A DNA stretch of 64,000 nt from Aphelocoma coerulescens (Eukaryota; Chordata; Aves; Passeriformes; Corvidae): NCBI RefSeq assembly GCF_041296385.1, contig NC_091023.1, forward strand, positions 26,351,924-26,415,923, read 5' to 3'. Of this stretch, positions 24,001-39,000 are shown piece after piece. Positions within the stretch are counted from its first letter, which is position 1, and each line of letters begins with the position of its first letter. Below the pieces are notes generated by a model. That model was not told where the DNA came from and made no database searches. It saw only the letters and a program-made list of their open reading frames with translations. The position numbers were made by a program, and so were the translations under genes.

Positions 24001-27000
24001 AATCCTTCAATTTTACAGAATTCAACAGGCTGGCCATGCAGATACTCAGACACTCACTGCATCAGGGAGATGCTTTAGTTAGGGTAAAACATTAAACCAG
24101 TGGAAGAAAGAGCACATGCAAATATGATTTTTTGTTTGCATGTTTTCAAAAAAGAGTCAAATGCCCTTGTGGTATGAAGGTAACTGGGTGTAGAGGCAAA
24201 ATAATGCTGTCAAAACCCAACACAGAGCTGCTACACTGCAGCAGGGATTAAATAACTCTCCTGCCCCCAAATGCAGTTTAACTGCCAAATAAAATTCAGC
24301 CAGGAGTGTTTGTCTTTCACTATCTAAATAAAGCAGTTACTCTAGGCATTTAGGTTTTTTTCCCTAATTTCTAGAGGGAAAAACAACTACAGAGTTAACA
24401 CAACTCTTTCTCTGTTTCCTATCAATTTAAGGCAGACAGCACAGAACAGCACATGTTTTTGTATTCCTGAGGAAATGACTGAATTGTTTGGAAGCAAGAC
24501 ACATGGGAAATAATGAACAAAACCATGCAGGGATTACTGGAGAAAACGGACTTGAGAGCTGTGTAAAGGAGTATAATTTCTGTAATGCTTATGATTCTTC
24601 ATCCATGTGAGTGAAAAACAACCTGGCAAATATTACAGGAAATTAAATATTACTCTTAAATACACTATTAATTAACTTCACTTTCCATTACTGTGTTATC
24701 AGCTATGTAATAATGAACTTTAAAATAACCAGTCTGTTAGTGTGTAACTTAAGATATTGATGTTTGATTTCAGCCCAATACACTCAAACAGACACCTGTG
24801 TGTCTGTGTACACCAAATAAAAGACTACTCCATATAGTTTCTATTGAGCTTATTTTACACCAGTACAAATACCCTGCAGCCTTTTGACCACTGCAGAGTA
24901 ACAGCATGTTATCAGAGCCACCTGGTGTTGCTCTGAAGCTCACAGGCACATCATGATGTGCTGCACAGGTCTAAGTGGGGACACACCCCTGTCCTACAGC
25001 CCCACTGGTACACGGCCACTGCTGGGCCGGGGCACAGAGCCTCCCCAGCTCCCTGCTGGGCTCATACTGACTGATGCACAGCCACGGTCAAGCTGAGCCT
25101 AACTCCCCCTAAACCAAAGCTCAATTCCAGCAAGCAACTCTCTGGGAAAGTTCCCTTGAGTGAGGGAAAACATCCCTTCACTCAAGGGAATCTTCTCAAA
25201 GCCAGGAGTTTCCTAGAGCACATGATATTGCAAAGGAAACGAAAATCTCACACAGATCACTCGCTTTCCAAACTTTGAGAAATAAGTTGCAGAAGACAAA
25301 TTAAATTAACCCAAGACTACTGAAATTAATTAAAAATATTACTTCAGGCAAGGCAGAATTAAGCAACACAAAGACATACAGAGGAGCATTTCACTGCAGC
25401 TGATTCCTCTCCCCAATCCCCACCTTTGTGGGATTTCCCTGGTGTGGAAGCCTGTGCTGCCTGCCCTCAGCTCCCTGAGGGAACCCTGGGGTGCACATAC
25501 CACGGGCTGCAGCGGGGCTCCGGGCATCATGGCATTGGCGAGCTGCATCTGCTGGGCCAGCATGGCCATGTTCTTCTGCTGAATCAGGTTATTGCGGCCA
25601 TTGATCTCCAGCTGCGTTTTTAAGTGGGGTGGTGGGTGAAGATATTTGCAGTTTTCCCTTGAACATCGACCCTGAAGAAGAGAATTGGCACAGTAGGATT
25701 AGAAGCTGCATCTTTTCTCCTTATGCCATGGGCTAAAGCAGACACAGGCAGGCTGCAGGCTGAGGGAGAAGGGCTGTCACACGCTGTCCAGAGCCGCCGG
25801 ACAGTTCCTCTATCTGCTGCTGGCTCGGCTTTGCTGGGCCATTTGTTAACCCAGCACAACTCTGAAACACAGTTTCTTTTTAAAGCTCCTGAAGATGAGT
25901 GACCATGAGTTGTTCTGGAAGTACAGCATGTTCCTCCTCTTGGGGACATGCTCCTGCTCCATGAAGGGAACCAGTACCACTCTGTGCTTCACTACACCCG
26001 GAATCCAGCATCTTTGAGGGAAAAAAACTTGTAACACCAAGCCCGTACTTTCACTAAAGGGATAGCAAAACCAAAAATTAAAGAACCCAACTAAAAAGGA
26101 CAATTAAATTCTTTTCTGAAAAAAACAGAGATTCCTAAAATTACATTTTTTTTCTTTACTCATTCATCTTTGAAATAAATCCAAACAAGAACAATGCCAA
26201 GGCAAAAGACAAACTTAATTTGAGTAAGAAACCGTTTTTATCAGGAAACAAATTGATTCAATACAGCTTGACCTTATACTGCAATTTTGCTAAGTTAAGA
26301 TTTATCCTTGTTAAATAATCTGCCAGAGATCTAATTTGTAGGATAATTTTTGTCTCCCCTAAAGGGTGGGACAAACAGTTTGCTGCTGCTCCCCTCCCAG
26401 TCTGTCTCCTGCTGACACTCCAACCATCTTAAAACTGATTTTCATAGTTATTCAGCTGACATCTGATCCTGCAGAGGAAGACAGACCTGATCAAAGAAAA
26501 ATACCTAAAGTTTTGTGGGTATCTTCAGGCAACACACCATGGTTAAGGAAAGTGTTTATGGAGATTGTGGAGACCGTGACTGCAATGCATGGAAAAGAAA
26601 GTTCATCTACAGAGCCAAGAGCACAATAACTGCAGATAAGACAGGGAAAAAACATGTGCTGCCTGAGGAAGTATTGTTACAGGGGAAAGAAGCTTCCTAG
26701 AGCAAACAAGGACTTGGATACTTCAGTAAAAACCAGACAGTTCATTAGCAGAAAAGGTGGCAGCAGGGATCAGTGCTTATGGAGAGTCGTAGTTGCTGTG
26801 CTTTTAACTGCAGCAGTGTTTTACAGCGTGGATGCACATCTGTACACAGCTGGATATGCTGGTGGCTGTTCCACCCGGGGGTGCACCCCGGACACCCCCA
26901 GTCCCAGAGGGCTGCCCCATCCCTGGCCATGGGGACCAAAGCTGGCACCTGATATCCCGGTCAGCAGCGGCCAGATCTGCACAGGGACCAGCACAGCCGG

Positions 27001-30000
27001 GGCTGGACTGGCCAAAAGGACACGTGGGACATCTCCCACCAGTCTGTCACCCAGCAACCTTCACTCGGGGAAGGCAGCTCTCAGCCCTAGGGGTGGTTTT
27101 GAGAAAATGACCTCCAGTTCTCTCCTTTAACACCTAAACCAACTCATTTCAGCATCCCCAAGCCCCTGAAAGCGTTTCACCCCTGTGTGCACTGGCAGGT
27201 AAAGGCCTGGGACAGTTATAATTAAGTCAGTTTTTCTCTCAACACTAACCCCATGTTAGATGTTGTTACCCCTGAGGACATGGGGCATGCTGACACATTT
27301 ACCAGATACCTGGAAAATGAGATCTTCCATGAGCACAATGTAAAAGAGCCAATTACTGCTAAATGAGTAACATGGAACTACAACATGTGTGCCTGGAATC
27401 AGAGGAGCAGTTAACCAACCTGATTCTGAAATCCAGATTAAACTCAATGTCCTTATTGCAGCGCTGGGGTTTAGGCTGATCCACAACTCTCTGGATGAGA
27501 TCCAAAGCCTGGCAGTACGTGTTGTACACCCCAACCACTTAATGTACTTCATACACCCAAATGCTTTAAAGCCATAAAAAATCATTCCTGTGATCTAATG
27601 CAATGTCCTCTGGCTCCCAGGAAACAAGGAGCCTCGCTGCTTCCCCACTGAGACTAGCATTTCTATTTACCTAGGAGATGGTCTTTAAGGAAAGCTATTT
27701 ACTCAGAGTTAAAGACTACCAGAATATACCACAGCCCCGGGTAAATTGTGCTTATGCTTAGCTATCACCAGATACTACGAAAACACATCCTCCTCGTTTG
27801 CATGTAGCTCTGGAGCCCAGGGCACCTTTAACCTTCAATCTTTTTTAATTTACAGACCGTAGCGACTTTCCCAAAAGAAATGCAGACTTGTCTGTTTGGG
27901 AGCAGGGTTTCTTGCCTCACTTTTACTCCATGGACCTTTACAAATGGTCCACAGAGCACCCAGGAGCTGGAAACAGCAGGCTGGAAACCACTGTCACAGA
28001 TCTCACCAGAACACGGGCAGCACTCATCCCCCTGACCCTGCAGCGAGCAGCTCCTAATTACCTTGTCACTGGATCCTGCTAACTGCAGTCAGCAGAGTTC
28101 AAGGCAGATTTTCATCTCCCTGTCTGAACCCTCTTCCAAATCATTACAAAAGGAATATTTTAAGTGAGTAAATTCAGAGGTGGCAGTGGGTGTTGCAGTG
28201 TCCTCATGGGCCGCACCAGCACGCTGGGGGATTAACACAATCCTGCTGCACTAAAACTTAGGAGAAATGCTCCCGAGGCTCCCCAGCATGCCCCTCAGCA
28301 GAGGCCCTCGAGGCCAGCAGAGTGAGGGGCAGAGGGCCAGCTGTGTCCCTCGGCGTCCTAGCCACTCTCAGGTGGTGCTCTGCCCCACTCGGGGCTCAGC
28401 AGTGTCAGGCAGCGCCCGGCTGAGCTCAGCGCCAGCCCCTCCGACCACTCAGACAGCACCGTGTCTGCAGCAGCTGCCACACAAACTTTTCACTCTCATT
28501 TGAAGCATGGCAGCAAGCACACATTTGCTTTGCTCTCTTTGCAGCAGTACATCTTTTAACCTCATGCAGCCTCTCCATTGGTTTTTTTTTTGTGTTTAAT
28601 ACACGGATTTGTTTCCTACTCTGTACGGCTCACTTTCACTGTCAGAAATGAAGAAATGCCATCCACTCCGGCTGGGAGCAGGATGTGCCTGACCTTGCTG
28701 TGCTGAGCCTCCTGTGACACCTCATCAGGTGCAGCACAGGGCTCAGCACGGTCTGGTGATCAGGAGTCGGACTGAGAGGATTTTTCCCCTTGCCTTCAGG
28801 GGAGCAGGAACGTGTACCTGTCCCCAGGCACCTTCCCACAGGGCAGAAGCATTCCAAGCTACGCACTATGCCTTTATTCCCCACAAAGCACAAGGCACTT
28901 TGTGTGAACACTTACAGAATTAGGGAAAACTCAGACAAAAGAAACTGACCAATCCTGCCTTGGAAAAATCACTCCCAAAATTCTGCATTCTGAAAATACA
29001 GGGTATTTCTAGAAGACTTGGATCCTCTGACAAGTGTGTTGGATCGTGACAGTACACCTGGGTTTTTCAGACCTGCACACAGGTGAACAGGAGTGAGCCC
29101 ATTTCTGTGTGGTCACCACCAGGCTCTTCCCCACAACACCAGTTTTCTGGGAAGCAAAGCACACCCTTCTTCTAACATCCCACACTAAATGTTAGGAATA
29201 CAACTGCAATTTTTGCTCTCTGATAATAATCTCCTTCCAGAAAATACCCTGATTGCATATTTAATAATGGAAAAGCTTTTTTGGGATTCCCTTCTGAGAC
29301 TGCAAGCTCCTTTACCCACTGCAGCTATAGCTCAGGTGATACGGATACTAACAACTTATTTTTTCCTTGAGGGAATATTTAAAGGAAATATCAGCAGAAA
29401 TGAGTAGCCAATTAACAATAATTTGAGGCTGGGGTGCTGCTCCTGCTCCTGTGACCCAAGTATCTCTGTCCTAGCACTGCTGCCTTCTGCCTCTGCTGCA
29501 GTGGAGTGCGTGTGAACCCCAATTTCGCACATGTTCCAGGGTATCTGCATCCAGGGCTGAAAGGCAGGGGCCTGACTTGGAGTAGATGTTAGGCCCTCAA
29601 AACGGTTTTAAGAGCTTGCAAACATCCACAGCTTTCAGTATCCACCTAATCTTTGAATCAATTCAAATTCAAACTAATTATTTACCAACACCTCCTCAGA
29701 AACACCATCTGATCTGCCACAAAACAGAAGAACAGCAAACTCCTCACGCTGGTGCACTTCAGCCTAGAATTTTCTTGGAAAGCACAGCCTGGTGATGCAG
29801 TAAATTAGATCTAATTAGCAAACTGCTCTCGCAGGGCTGTTACTTCTCCGGTCAGGGAGAGGGACTCGTGGGAGCTCTGTCTGCCCCACACAGGGCACTG
29901 CCAGGGCCCTGACGCCCTTGGAGACTCTGCGAGCAGATTCGCCACCCTGAGTGCTCCCGGGGTGGAGAAGGCAGGGAGGACCAAGAGCATCCCACCATGC

Positions 30001-33000
30001 TGTCACCCAGTGCGACATTCAGCTCCTCGCCCAGAAGGGGCCTGGGAGCCCACCACCCCACCAGCACCCCTGAACCTCAGGCTGGGCTTACCCTGCGCTT
30101 GGCTCCTTCCCCAGGGACACACAGTGGGCAGCAGGACGCCTGTCGCTGTTGTCAGCGTTGCTCTACCACCCCAAGGGGTTCTGGGCTGGGACAGGGACAC
30201 CCACAGCCGCGGGGACACGCGCAGTCCCACCCCGTCAGCGTGGCAGGGAGCGCGGCAGAGCAGTGCTGAGTGCGCGTTCCTGCTCCTGTCCGCTGATCAC
30301 ACACTGACAGTGCTGGGACGCAGCCCACGGTCCTGGAGAGGGGCCATGCTCTGCAGGAGGGGCTGGAGGTTTGGGGAGAAACATCAGATCGAGCTCAGCC
30401 AAAGCAGAAATACAGGAGGATTTTGTATGGACAGAGTCTAAAAAAAGATCCCAGTTACTGCTGTCACAGATAAACACGGGAGTGCACACGGAGCTCAGCA
30501 ATCCTGCAGTCGCTGCTTTGAGGTCATCCTCCTGCAGCAGCACAAACCCACGACAAGCACTCAGGGCCAGCAGGCCACTGCGTGCCCCTCACTGTCTGCC
30601 CCCCGGCCGGCACTGATCCCACATTGCCCAGGGTAGCCTGTCTGGCTGCACAGGAGCTCCTGCGCTGCCGGGTGAGGAAACCTCGGCTCCCTCTGCGCAC
30701 CTGAGAGTGGCTCAGCTGTAGGGGTGGCTGTCAGAAACGCAGCTGCTCTGGGAAAGCCTCTGCTCCGAGCTGCACCGGCCCGCTGGGTCTGTTTATTTAT
30801 GCTATTTTTGTATCACTGCAGTAGCACAACCCGAGCTCCCCAGCACTGGCAGCACCCCTCTCTGCGAGGTCCCACACCAACTACTGCTCAAGGGACAACG
30901 GGAAAGCTTCTTGGTTTCCATCAATGCACCAACACCTTGCCGTGAAAGCATCTCCATAGAAGTCCAGGGCAAGAGAGCCGAGAGCAGGAACGTGCTGCTC
31001 ACTGCATGCAGAGACATCACTGGAATAACCCCTGGCTCTCTCTGAGGTCTCTTGAGTAAACCCCTGGCTCTCCCCAAGGTCCCAGTGCCAGCCCCATCAC
31101 TGCAGGCAGAGCCGCCCTTCTTGCCGGCATGGCTCAAGCAGGAGTGTGGAGCGTGGTGCTGCGCAGACACCAATGGGTGCTGATCACCTTGACCACATAG
31201 ATGCAACAACCTTTCTACTCAAATTCGTAGTATACATTGTTGCTCAGGATGCCCTGGAGACAAATTAATTTCCAATTAAAAGCTGTTGTGTAGCGACAGA
31301 GTTTAAGACGCAGGATCCCTGTGACAGCACCAGGAGCTGCCTCTACCCGAAGCCAGCGCCAAACCCCCATGTTGATGGAAATGTGTGTGGGGCACCCTGT
31401 GCACCAAGTAAAACCAGCCTTTCAGTGCCCCAGGAAAGCACGGTGGCCTAAACTCTGCTTCCACTTATTCCAAATTCAAACTGAAGTGAAACAAACAGCA
31501 GCCCCATGGGGCTGCTCTGGATTTCAAGAACCCATGTGAGCTGATGGTTAAATCCATGATCCTGCACACAGCGCTGCTGCCATTGTTGCTACCATTGAAT
31601 CCAGAAGAGAACGTCCAGGCCTCAGGATGCAAAGAATCTGGCTTATAAACATGAAAGCACTGAACAGAAGCAGCTGCAATTTCTGCTGACAGTCTTGGGC
31701 AGCTACCATGGCCTGTAACCACCTGCAGCACTTGGAGGGGCTCCCTGGAGCATTTCTATGCCAGCAGAGCCCCGAGAGATGGATGAATGTCCCATCCTTG
31801 GCAGTGTTCGAGGCCAGGCTGGACAGGGCTTGGAGCAACCTGGTGTAGTGGAAAGCTCCCTTCCCATGGCAGAGGGGTGGAACAAGATGAGCTTTAAGGT
31901 CCCTTCCAACCCAAACCAATGTTTGAGCCTGTAATTCTGTAATTTTAAGTAACTATTTGTAGTCAGACCTACAACCCTCTAACATTTAACAGGCTACCTC
32001 CTAAAGACAAAAGAAAAATCTCCTTGTGGCCAGCAGAGACTCCAGTGAGTGCTGCATCCCACCTACCCTGCATGAACACGCACTACCCCATCACTACGTA
32101 ACAATTATTAATGACTGACATAATTTTCAGTCACTTCAAACACTTTTGGGTGTTCTGACGGTGCTGTGGTACCGACTGGCTGCTGCTGGAGCTGCGGCCG
32201 CTCTGCCAGCACTCCCTCGGCCCGGGTTTGCCTGGGGCTGGTCCCCCTGTGCTGAGGATGCTGAAGCTGCACAACCAGCAGCCACAGCTCAACAGCGCAG
32301 CTGGAACACACAGAATGCTTCTGATCCAAAACAAACACGCAAACACCTCCCTCTGTTAGGGAGTACAAATTCCTCCTGACCCGGCGTGTTTGAACCCAAG
32401 CAGGAGGATGGCTGCTACATACCATCAACTATTGCCTGTAAATGGTAAAACTATTTATCCTGATGTCCATGTGTTTTACGGGAAAACATTTAACTCCATG
32501 TAAGCCATGGTTTCCTTTTTAAAAATAAACTGTTTGCAGGCACTTTGTGTTGAGGCTGCCTGCCACATTCAGAGAAACTTTTTTAATATGTTACAGGGCC
32601 TCTCTGACTGCCTTGAAGCACGCAGCCTGCAATCCCACAAGTCAGTGGCTGCACTTACACCTCTGAAGCCAGTCAGAGGCAGGACTGCAATCACTGAGGC
32701 TCTACACAAGGCTGAATGCACAGCCTGTTTGGAAACATGCCTAACACCTGTTGGAGGGGTCACTGCACCCCAGCTTTGCCACAGCCCAATGCTATGGGAC
32801 CACAGGTGCCTCTCCCCAGAGCTGGTCCCACACCGTACCCAGCGGCTGGTCCCGGGCCAAACCCAGAGCTGGGAGCGGTGCTCGCCCGCCGGGCCCTGCA
32901 GCCCCCCCAGCTCACAGCCTGCCATGAAGGTACTGGGGGCTTGGACACTCCCAAACAACTCTCACGAGCAAGCAGAATGCCAGCTGGGGGAAAACACACA

Positions 33001-36000
33001 CCTCCAGGGGAAGCAAGTGAGGGCATCTCCCCTGTGAAGCCCCCTCAGCTCCCTCCAGGGCTGCTGCTGTGGCACAGGGATACTGATGGCAGCACTGTAG
33101 ACAATTTTAAGCGAATCCTTTCGTATGAAAACACACTAGAGTGACCACTTAATGACGTCTTTGTGTGTGATTCTTGTACATAAAAGCCTCAACCCCTCTA
33201 ATGGATCATTTGGCTTGCACAGCTAATAGCACTCCTACGGGAGCTGTCCTACTGCCATGAAATACAACGGGATTTAAAAAAAGAAAGAAAAAAGCAAACA
33301 GGGCAAGCAGACTGCCAGCACTAAACAGAAGGAAAGACACCAGCTCAGCAGCAAAACCCTCCCCGCTGTCCTGCCGTCTGCGCGTCCCTCCTCCTCCTCA
33401 GCCCCGAGGAGGCACAGAATGATCCCCAGTGCCAGAACAGTGGCATGGGGATGGGGACAGGGATGCAGATGGGGATATTCACAGCTGTGCCACTTTTCCC
33501 TGCACCCATAGTGATGTCAGCTGAGCACCTGTCCAGCCCTAGCCACTCTGACCCTGGGTAAGGTGGCTGCTGGGATACCCCTAATTCTCATTTCATAACA
33601 GCATTAGCAAATGCATCAACCACATATGGATGTACAAGTATTTATATAAATTATTTAACTTTTATAAATTTTATTTATATTTATGTATTTAAAAATTTAT
33701 ATGTTTTTAAAATTTACATAAATATTCAATACAATTTGTGGTTGATCTTGGTATTATTACAAATGTTTGTATATCCATATGTCTGTATAGACACAGTGTA
33801 TGTATGAATCAATCCATCAGGACACTCGAGGACACGCAAACTCTGCAGCCTGCAATTGAGCAACACTACATTTCCTCCCAAGCACCCCTCCACCTGCCCC
33901 CAGCCAGTGCTGTATCCTAGGACTCGAGGGAATTACATTTTTTCAGGTGGATACAGAAAGAGCAGCCTCCTCCCAGCCCAAGGGGCAGCATGTGGGTCAC
34001 AGCACCATTGGGAACCACGAGCTGTTCCCAGCAAGAGCTCCAGCTGCTCCTTGAACTTCCAATGCCACCAAATCCTTTTAGAGCAATCTCTGGTAATCCA
34101 CATGATCCTCACTCAAGCGTGTAATAACTCACAATTTAAGAGGAGAATGAATGACTTTATGTCCAGATCAAGTCAAACACAGGGAAGATTTAATCTATTT
34201 ATTGGTGCAGATTCCCGCGGTGCCCAGCGGAAGTGCCGGAACAGTGCGGTGCTGAGCAGATACCAGGATTGCTGTGATCCACTCTCCTGCTCACAGCTTT
34301 AATCCCCTGCCAGTGACTCCATCTGAAACCAGCCCCTTTACCTCCTGCTGCCGCTCTCAGGCTCTCAGCAGTTCCAAGGGAATGACTGAAACCAGCTGTG
34401 AGCAGAAGGTCTGTCATTGCAACTGTTTAATGGGTGTGCTGCAGCATAATTAATATTTAATATTTTCAGGCTTATGATTTGCTTAGTGTATTTGGTGGTA
34501 TGGCAGAAAGTGGGCATGTTGTCAAACGCTGCATCTAAACTGGAGGAACAAACAAAAAGGACATGGCTCTTGTTCAGCAGAGCCGCTGGAACAGGTCAGC
34601 GCTATTTACGGCAAATTTAAAAAGGGAATCCCACATGAGGGAGGGCACCATGTATGTCCTCATGGATTTTTTTATATCATTGATGTAACTTAAAAGTGGT
34701 TCAGCACCTGCCCTGACTGGCTGCAGGGCTGTTCCCACCGTCCCTGTCACTGCTGCCCAGGGCACGTGCTTCACTGTCTCACTGGCTCAAGCAGAGTATT
34801 CTTATTACTTATCAAACTTGAGTTCTGAGGCAGGTATTTGCAGAGGTAAAATACCCCAGAGATATAAGTGCTTTCATCTGGTTTTGCAGCACAGCGGCAT
34901 TTTCAGCCTCTCTTGCCTGGTGCACAGGGAGGTGGTGGCAAGTGACTCACCTGGGTCACTGGTGCCCTCACTCATGCGTAGCTGTGCAGGACGATTCCTC
35001 ATTAGTGGGACCATATTTAAATGGAATTTCTGTAGTTTAAAAATAACATTTTGCTTTTCTGATTCCAAGAGAGAGATCACCATCCCCTGCTGCTGCCTCT
35101 GTGCTTGGCTGCAGGTGGGACATGAGGTGGGACAGCCCAGCTGTGCCTCTGTGGCAGGAGTGGTGCCACTCTGCTGTTCCAGTTAGAAAGCTCTTCCCCA
35201 AATTGCACAGGCATGACATAGAGCACTACACAGAATCTTCACAAGAAATTTGCCCTGGAACAGAAAAGGCAAATGAGCAGCAGGAGAGGGGTGAGGCACC
35301 ATCCTTGTGCTGATCCTTATGCACAGAGCTCAGGACTGAGCCCATCATGGGCACCCACTGCACAGGAACCCCAGCCTGGGCACCCCTGACGGCTGCCTTT
35401 AGCTCCCAGAGATACCCATGGCCACAGCGTACCCCCAGCCTGGTGGCACCCCCTGCCCCATCAGACAAGACACATGGCTCTTCTGATAGGACTTGCATCC
35501 CCCATCTGCAGCTGGATGTGACCAGGGACAGAGCAACCCCTTGCAGATGTGTACAAGGGCTTGGGGTACACAAGCTCCCAAACAAGGACTAGCTGGAAGA
35601 GTGGGAAAGAGAAGCAATCCCTTAACTTTGATGCACTGTTATCCCTCACAACACCCAGGACTTTCACCAGTGTATTTTCACAGTGGTGGTGTTTAACTCC
35701 TTCTGAGACCTCCCACTGGCTGCCCTGGAAGGCTACACTTGAGCAAATGGCACACTGAAATCTCGGGAGGTTCTGATCCACCCCCACCCCATGGAACACC
35801 TTGGCTGCGGAGGGCTGAGGCCGCAGGTGACGTGAGGACAGGGACTGCAATGCTCCGGTGCAGACGTCAGCGGGCGGGCGCTGCCAGCCGCGCGGTTATG
35901 GCTGAGGGCAGTGCTGAATAACAAAAATCAACGTCACCTCGATAAATTGTTCTCTGCTGCCCAACAGCACACCAACGGCCTCCTCCGGCAGGCTGAAGGT

Positions 36001-39000
36001 CAATGGCTGTCAGTTTTTATGTCTGGATTTTTATGGGAGAGAGGCTGCTCTAAAAGCATTACTGAGAACTGCAGTCCCACTCCCCAGACACTGGAAATCA
36101 CTGCTGGAATCGTATCCTGAAATGCCAACACACACATGTCTGGGGTTTTTATTGGCAGGGTTTACCTAAGAATTATACTTTTCCCTATTTTCTTGTTATC
36201 CTTTTAGGTGTATTTTTCCCTTGATTTGCCAAGTACAGCATCTTGACATGCTGTTTTAAATACAATTTAAATACAGTTGGAATACATTTGTCAGGCAAAT
36301 ATGTTATTGACTGAGAAATAATTAATTCCCCAACACCGGTGGGGAAAGTAATTATTAAAATATTATTTTATTCAAGTAAAGTTAAATGATAAATTCTGAC
36401 TGAAATTTGGGAAGTTTATTAAACTTCATTTCAAAATAGGATTTGAGCACAAGTGAAACAAAGCACTCTGAGAAGAAGAGCTCTAAAAGGAAAATTTCAT
36501 AGAATCACAGAATCACAGACTTGTTAGGGTTGAAAGTAACCTTAAAGATCACCCAGTTCCAATCCTCACGCCATGGGCAGGGACACCTCCCACTGTCCCA
36601 GGCTGCTCCAAGCCCCATCCAACCTGGCCTTGGACACTTCCAGGGATCCAGGGGCAGCCACAGCTGCTCTGGGCACCCTGTGCCAGGGCCTTACCAGACT
36701 CACCACCCTCACAGGGAGGAATTTCTGCTGAAAGAAGAAATTTGCCTGTACCTGTCCTTACAGATAAATAAAACATTTCCCTGAAATGAAGGTCACCCAC
36801 TCAAATGGGAACTGTTCAGGGGATCAATACCAAAGCCTGGAGATATGATTTCAAATTAAACCCCTGAGCTCTGTCCAGAGATGCTACTTTCCTTAGAATG
36901 TGGAAAGCAGACAGTGAACCCTGCCCAGGTGAACAGCAACAGCACAGGTACCCGTGCACAGGTACAGGGCAGGTTATTGGCACTGTGGGAAGCAGTGGCT
37001 GTTTACACCTGGAAAAGCCAACAGCTGCTTTCTCAGCATGAAGAACTTTCCCCAAGAGTATACAAAGGATCACAAGTTTGAATTAGCAGCATGAGAAATT
37101 ATCTTGACTCCCTTTCAGCAATGCCACGCTGAAGTCTCCGCTGAGCCACGCGCTCTGCTGCTAATGTGTGGTTCTGTGAGGGCTGGCTGGCACCTGACAA
37201 AACAAACCTGGCGTGCTCCACTGGTGGAAAACCCTTGGGCTACAGGGCATCCTGTGAAATCCCTGAAAGGAGCACGGAGAAGTGACCTGATTTTCAGGAA
37301 TGCAAACAGCTCCAGGTCCATGACCCCACACGTGTAAGAGACATTTTACAACACAATAAACTGCCTAAGATGGACACATACTGCTTGATCACACCCAAAC
37401 CTTTCTACTAACTAGCGCACACCTCCAGTACTGCCAAAATAACCCAGAGCAGTGGCTATGGAGGGGATGAGGTGAGCTATCAGGACTGGGACAGAGGCTC
37501 TTGGGCATTACAGAACCCACAGCCTTTCACAGCAGCAGGGAGACTTGTGTGAGTGTCGTACCTACAGCCAGGCTGCCTTTGGCAGCTGACACCAAGTTCT
37601 GCCTCTGGCAACCAAAAATTTGACACTTCTAGCTTTCCTGTACTGTTTGCTTACACGATAAACAAATTAAGGCCATTGAGTCCATTCAGTAGTAAAACAA
37701 AAGACAGGCCAACATAGCACACCAGGACAGGCTGCTGCAGTAGGCAGGGTGCACATCACCCTCATGGCACCGGAGTTCCAAAGCAGTTTAGTCTGATGTT
37801 GCTGCACCACAAAACACTAAGCTTGGAGATCAATTTCCATGGGGGGCTGATGGACCACTAACATCTGTCACAGCAGGTAAAAGGTGGACATTGAACCCCT
37901 TAGAGCAGCGTGGGGTGACCCACAGGTTTGACAGTGAAGGTCTGTGTTTGGTGCATGGCTGTCACCACCACAGTGCCACTGACTGGAAGTGTGAGGGGAA
38001 CCAGCCAGTGATGCCCTGCCTTGCAAACCCGAAGAACAAGAGAAGCTCACACAGGGATGGAAGGAAAACCACTCAGAGCTTCCAGTGACGGGACATGTCA
38101 GGCCAGTGGATGCCTCTTCCAGTCAGAATCCCACTGTGACTGAAAGGACAAACTCACAAATGCACTTAAGGCAGAAAGCACTGCCCCTGTCCAACAAGAA
38201 CTTTAGGAACTAATTAAAGTTGAAGAATTTATCTTTTGAAAAAAAAAACCAAACAACCAAAACAAACAACCCCCCTCTCCTCCCCCCCGGGAATCTTTAA
38301 CAACATCTAAGAAAAAATTCCACCTGTTTTCCACAAGAGGGAACTTTTGACAAGACAGTGATTTCCTACAAAACACCCCTTCAAAATCAGTCAGCGCAGC
38401 TCCCCAGGACCAGTGTCAGAAAGCAGCAGTGTGAGCAGTAGCTCATGCCAGGCTGGCACACGTTCCTGGGACAGGCAAATGCTCCTGCACCCCTGAGCCC
38501 CCATGGCACACAGTCCACCCCCAGAGCACAGGCGCCCCTATGACCCCGGTTCCGCACCCCAATGTGCCCTCAGTGCAGTGGGCAGGGACTGCTGGACCCC
38601 CAGAACCGTACCTGTGGTGGCAGGCACACGCACAGCAACAAAGCAGGTATCTACTGTATCTGTACTCCCACTGGGAGCAAGATGCAGAGAGCAGCTGGCC
38701 TGCACACCCAGCCGAGCTGACAAGTGTCACTGCGTGATGGCTCTACTGCGCTGCTGGGGCTGGTGCTGCCAGGGGCTGCTCTGAGCACTCCTACGCTAAT
38801 GAATCAGTAATTAGTGAGCAACACCACCAGCCCAAGGCAACACCACCGGCCCCACGGTCAGTGGGAAATCCAGCTCCTCACACATCTCACCCCTCCTGGG
38901 CTGCGAGCAGACAATTCCAGCCCTCCCACAGCCTGACAGCACTGCAATGAACAAGAGATCCACGGCAGCAAGATTCTGCACGACTTAATCAGCAATTCAA

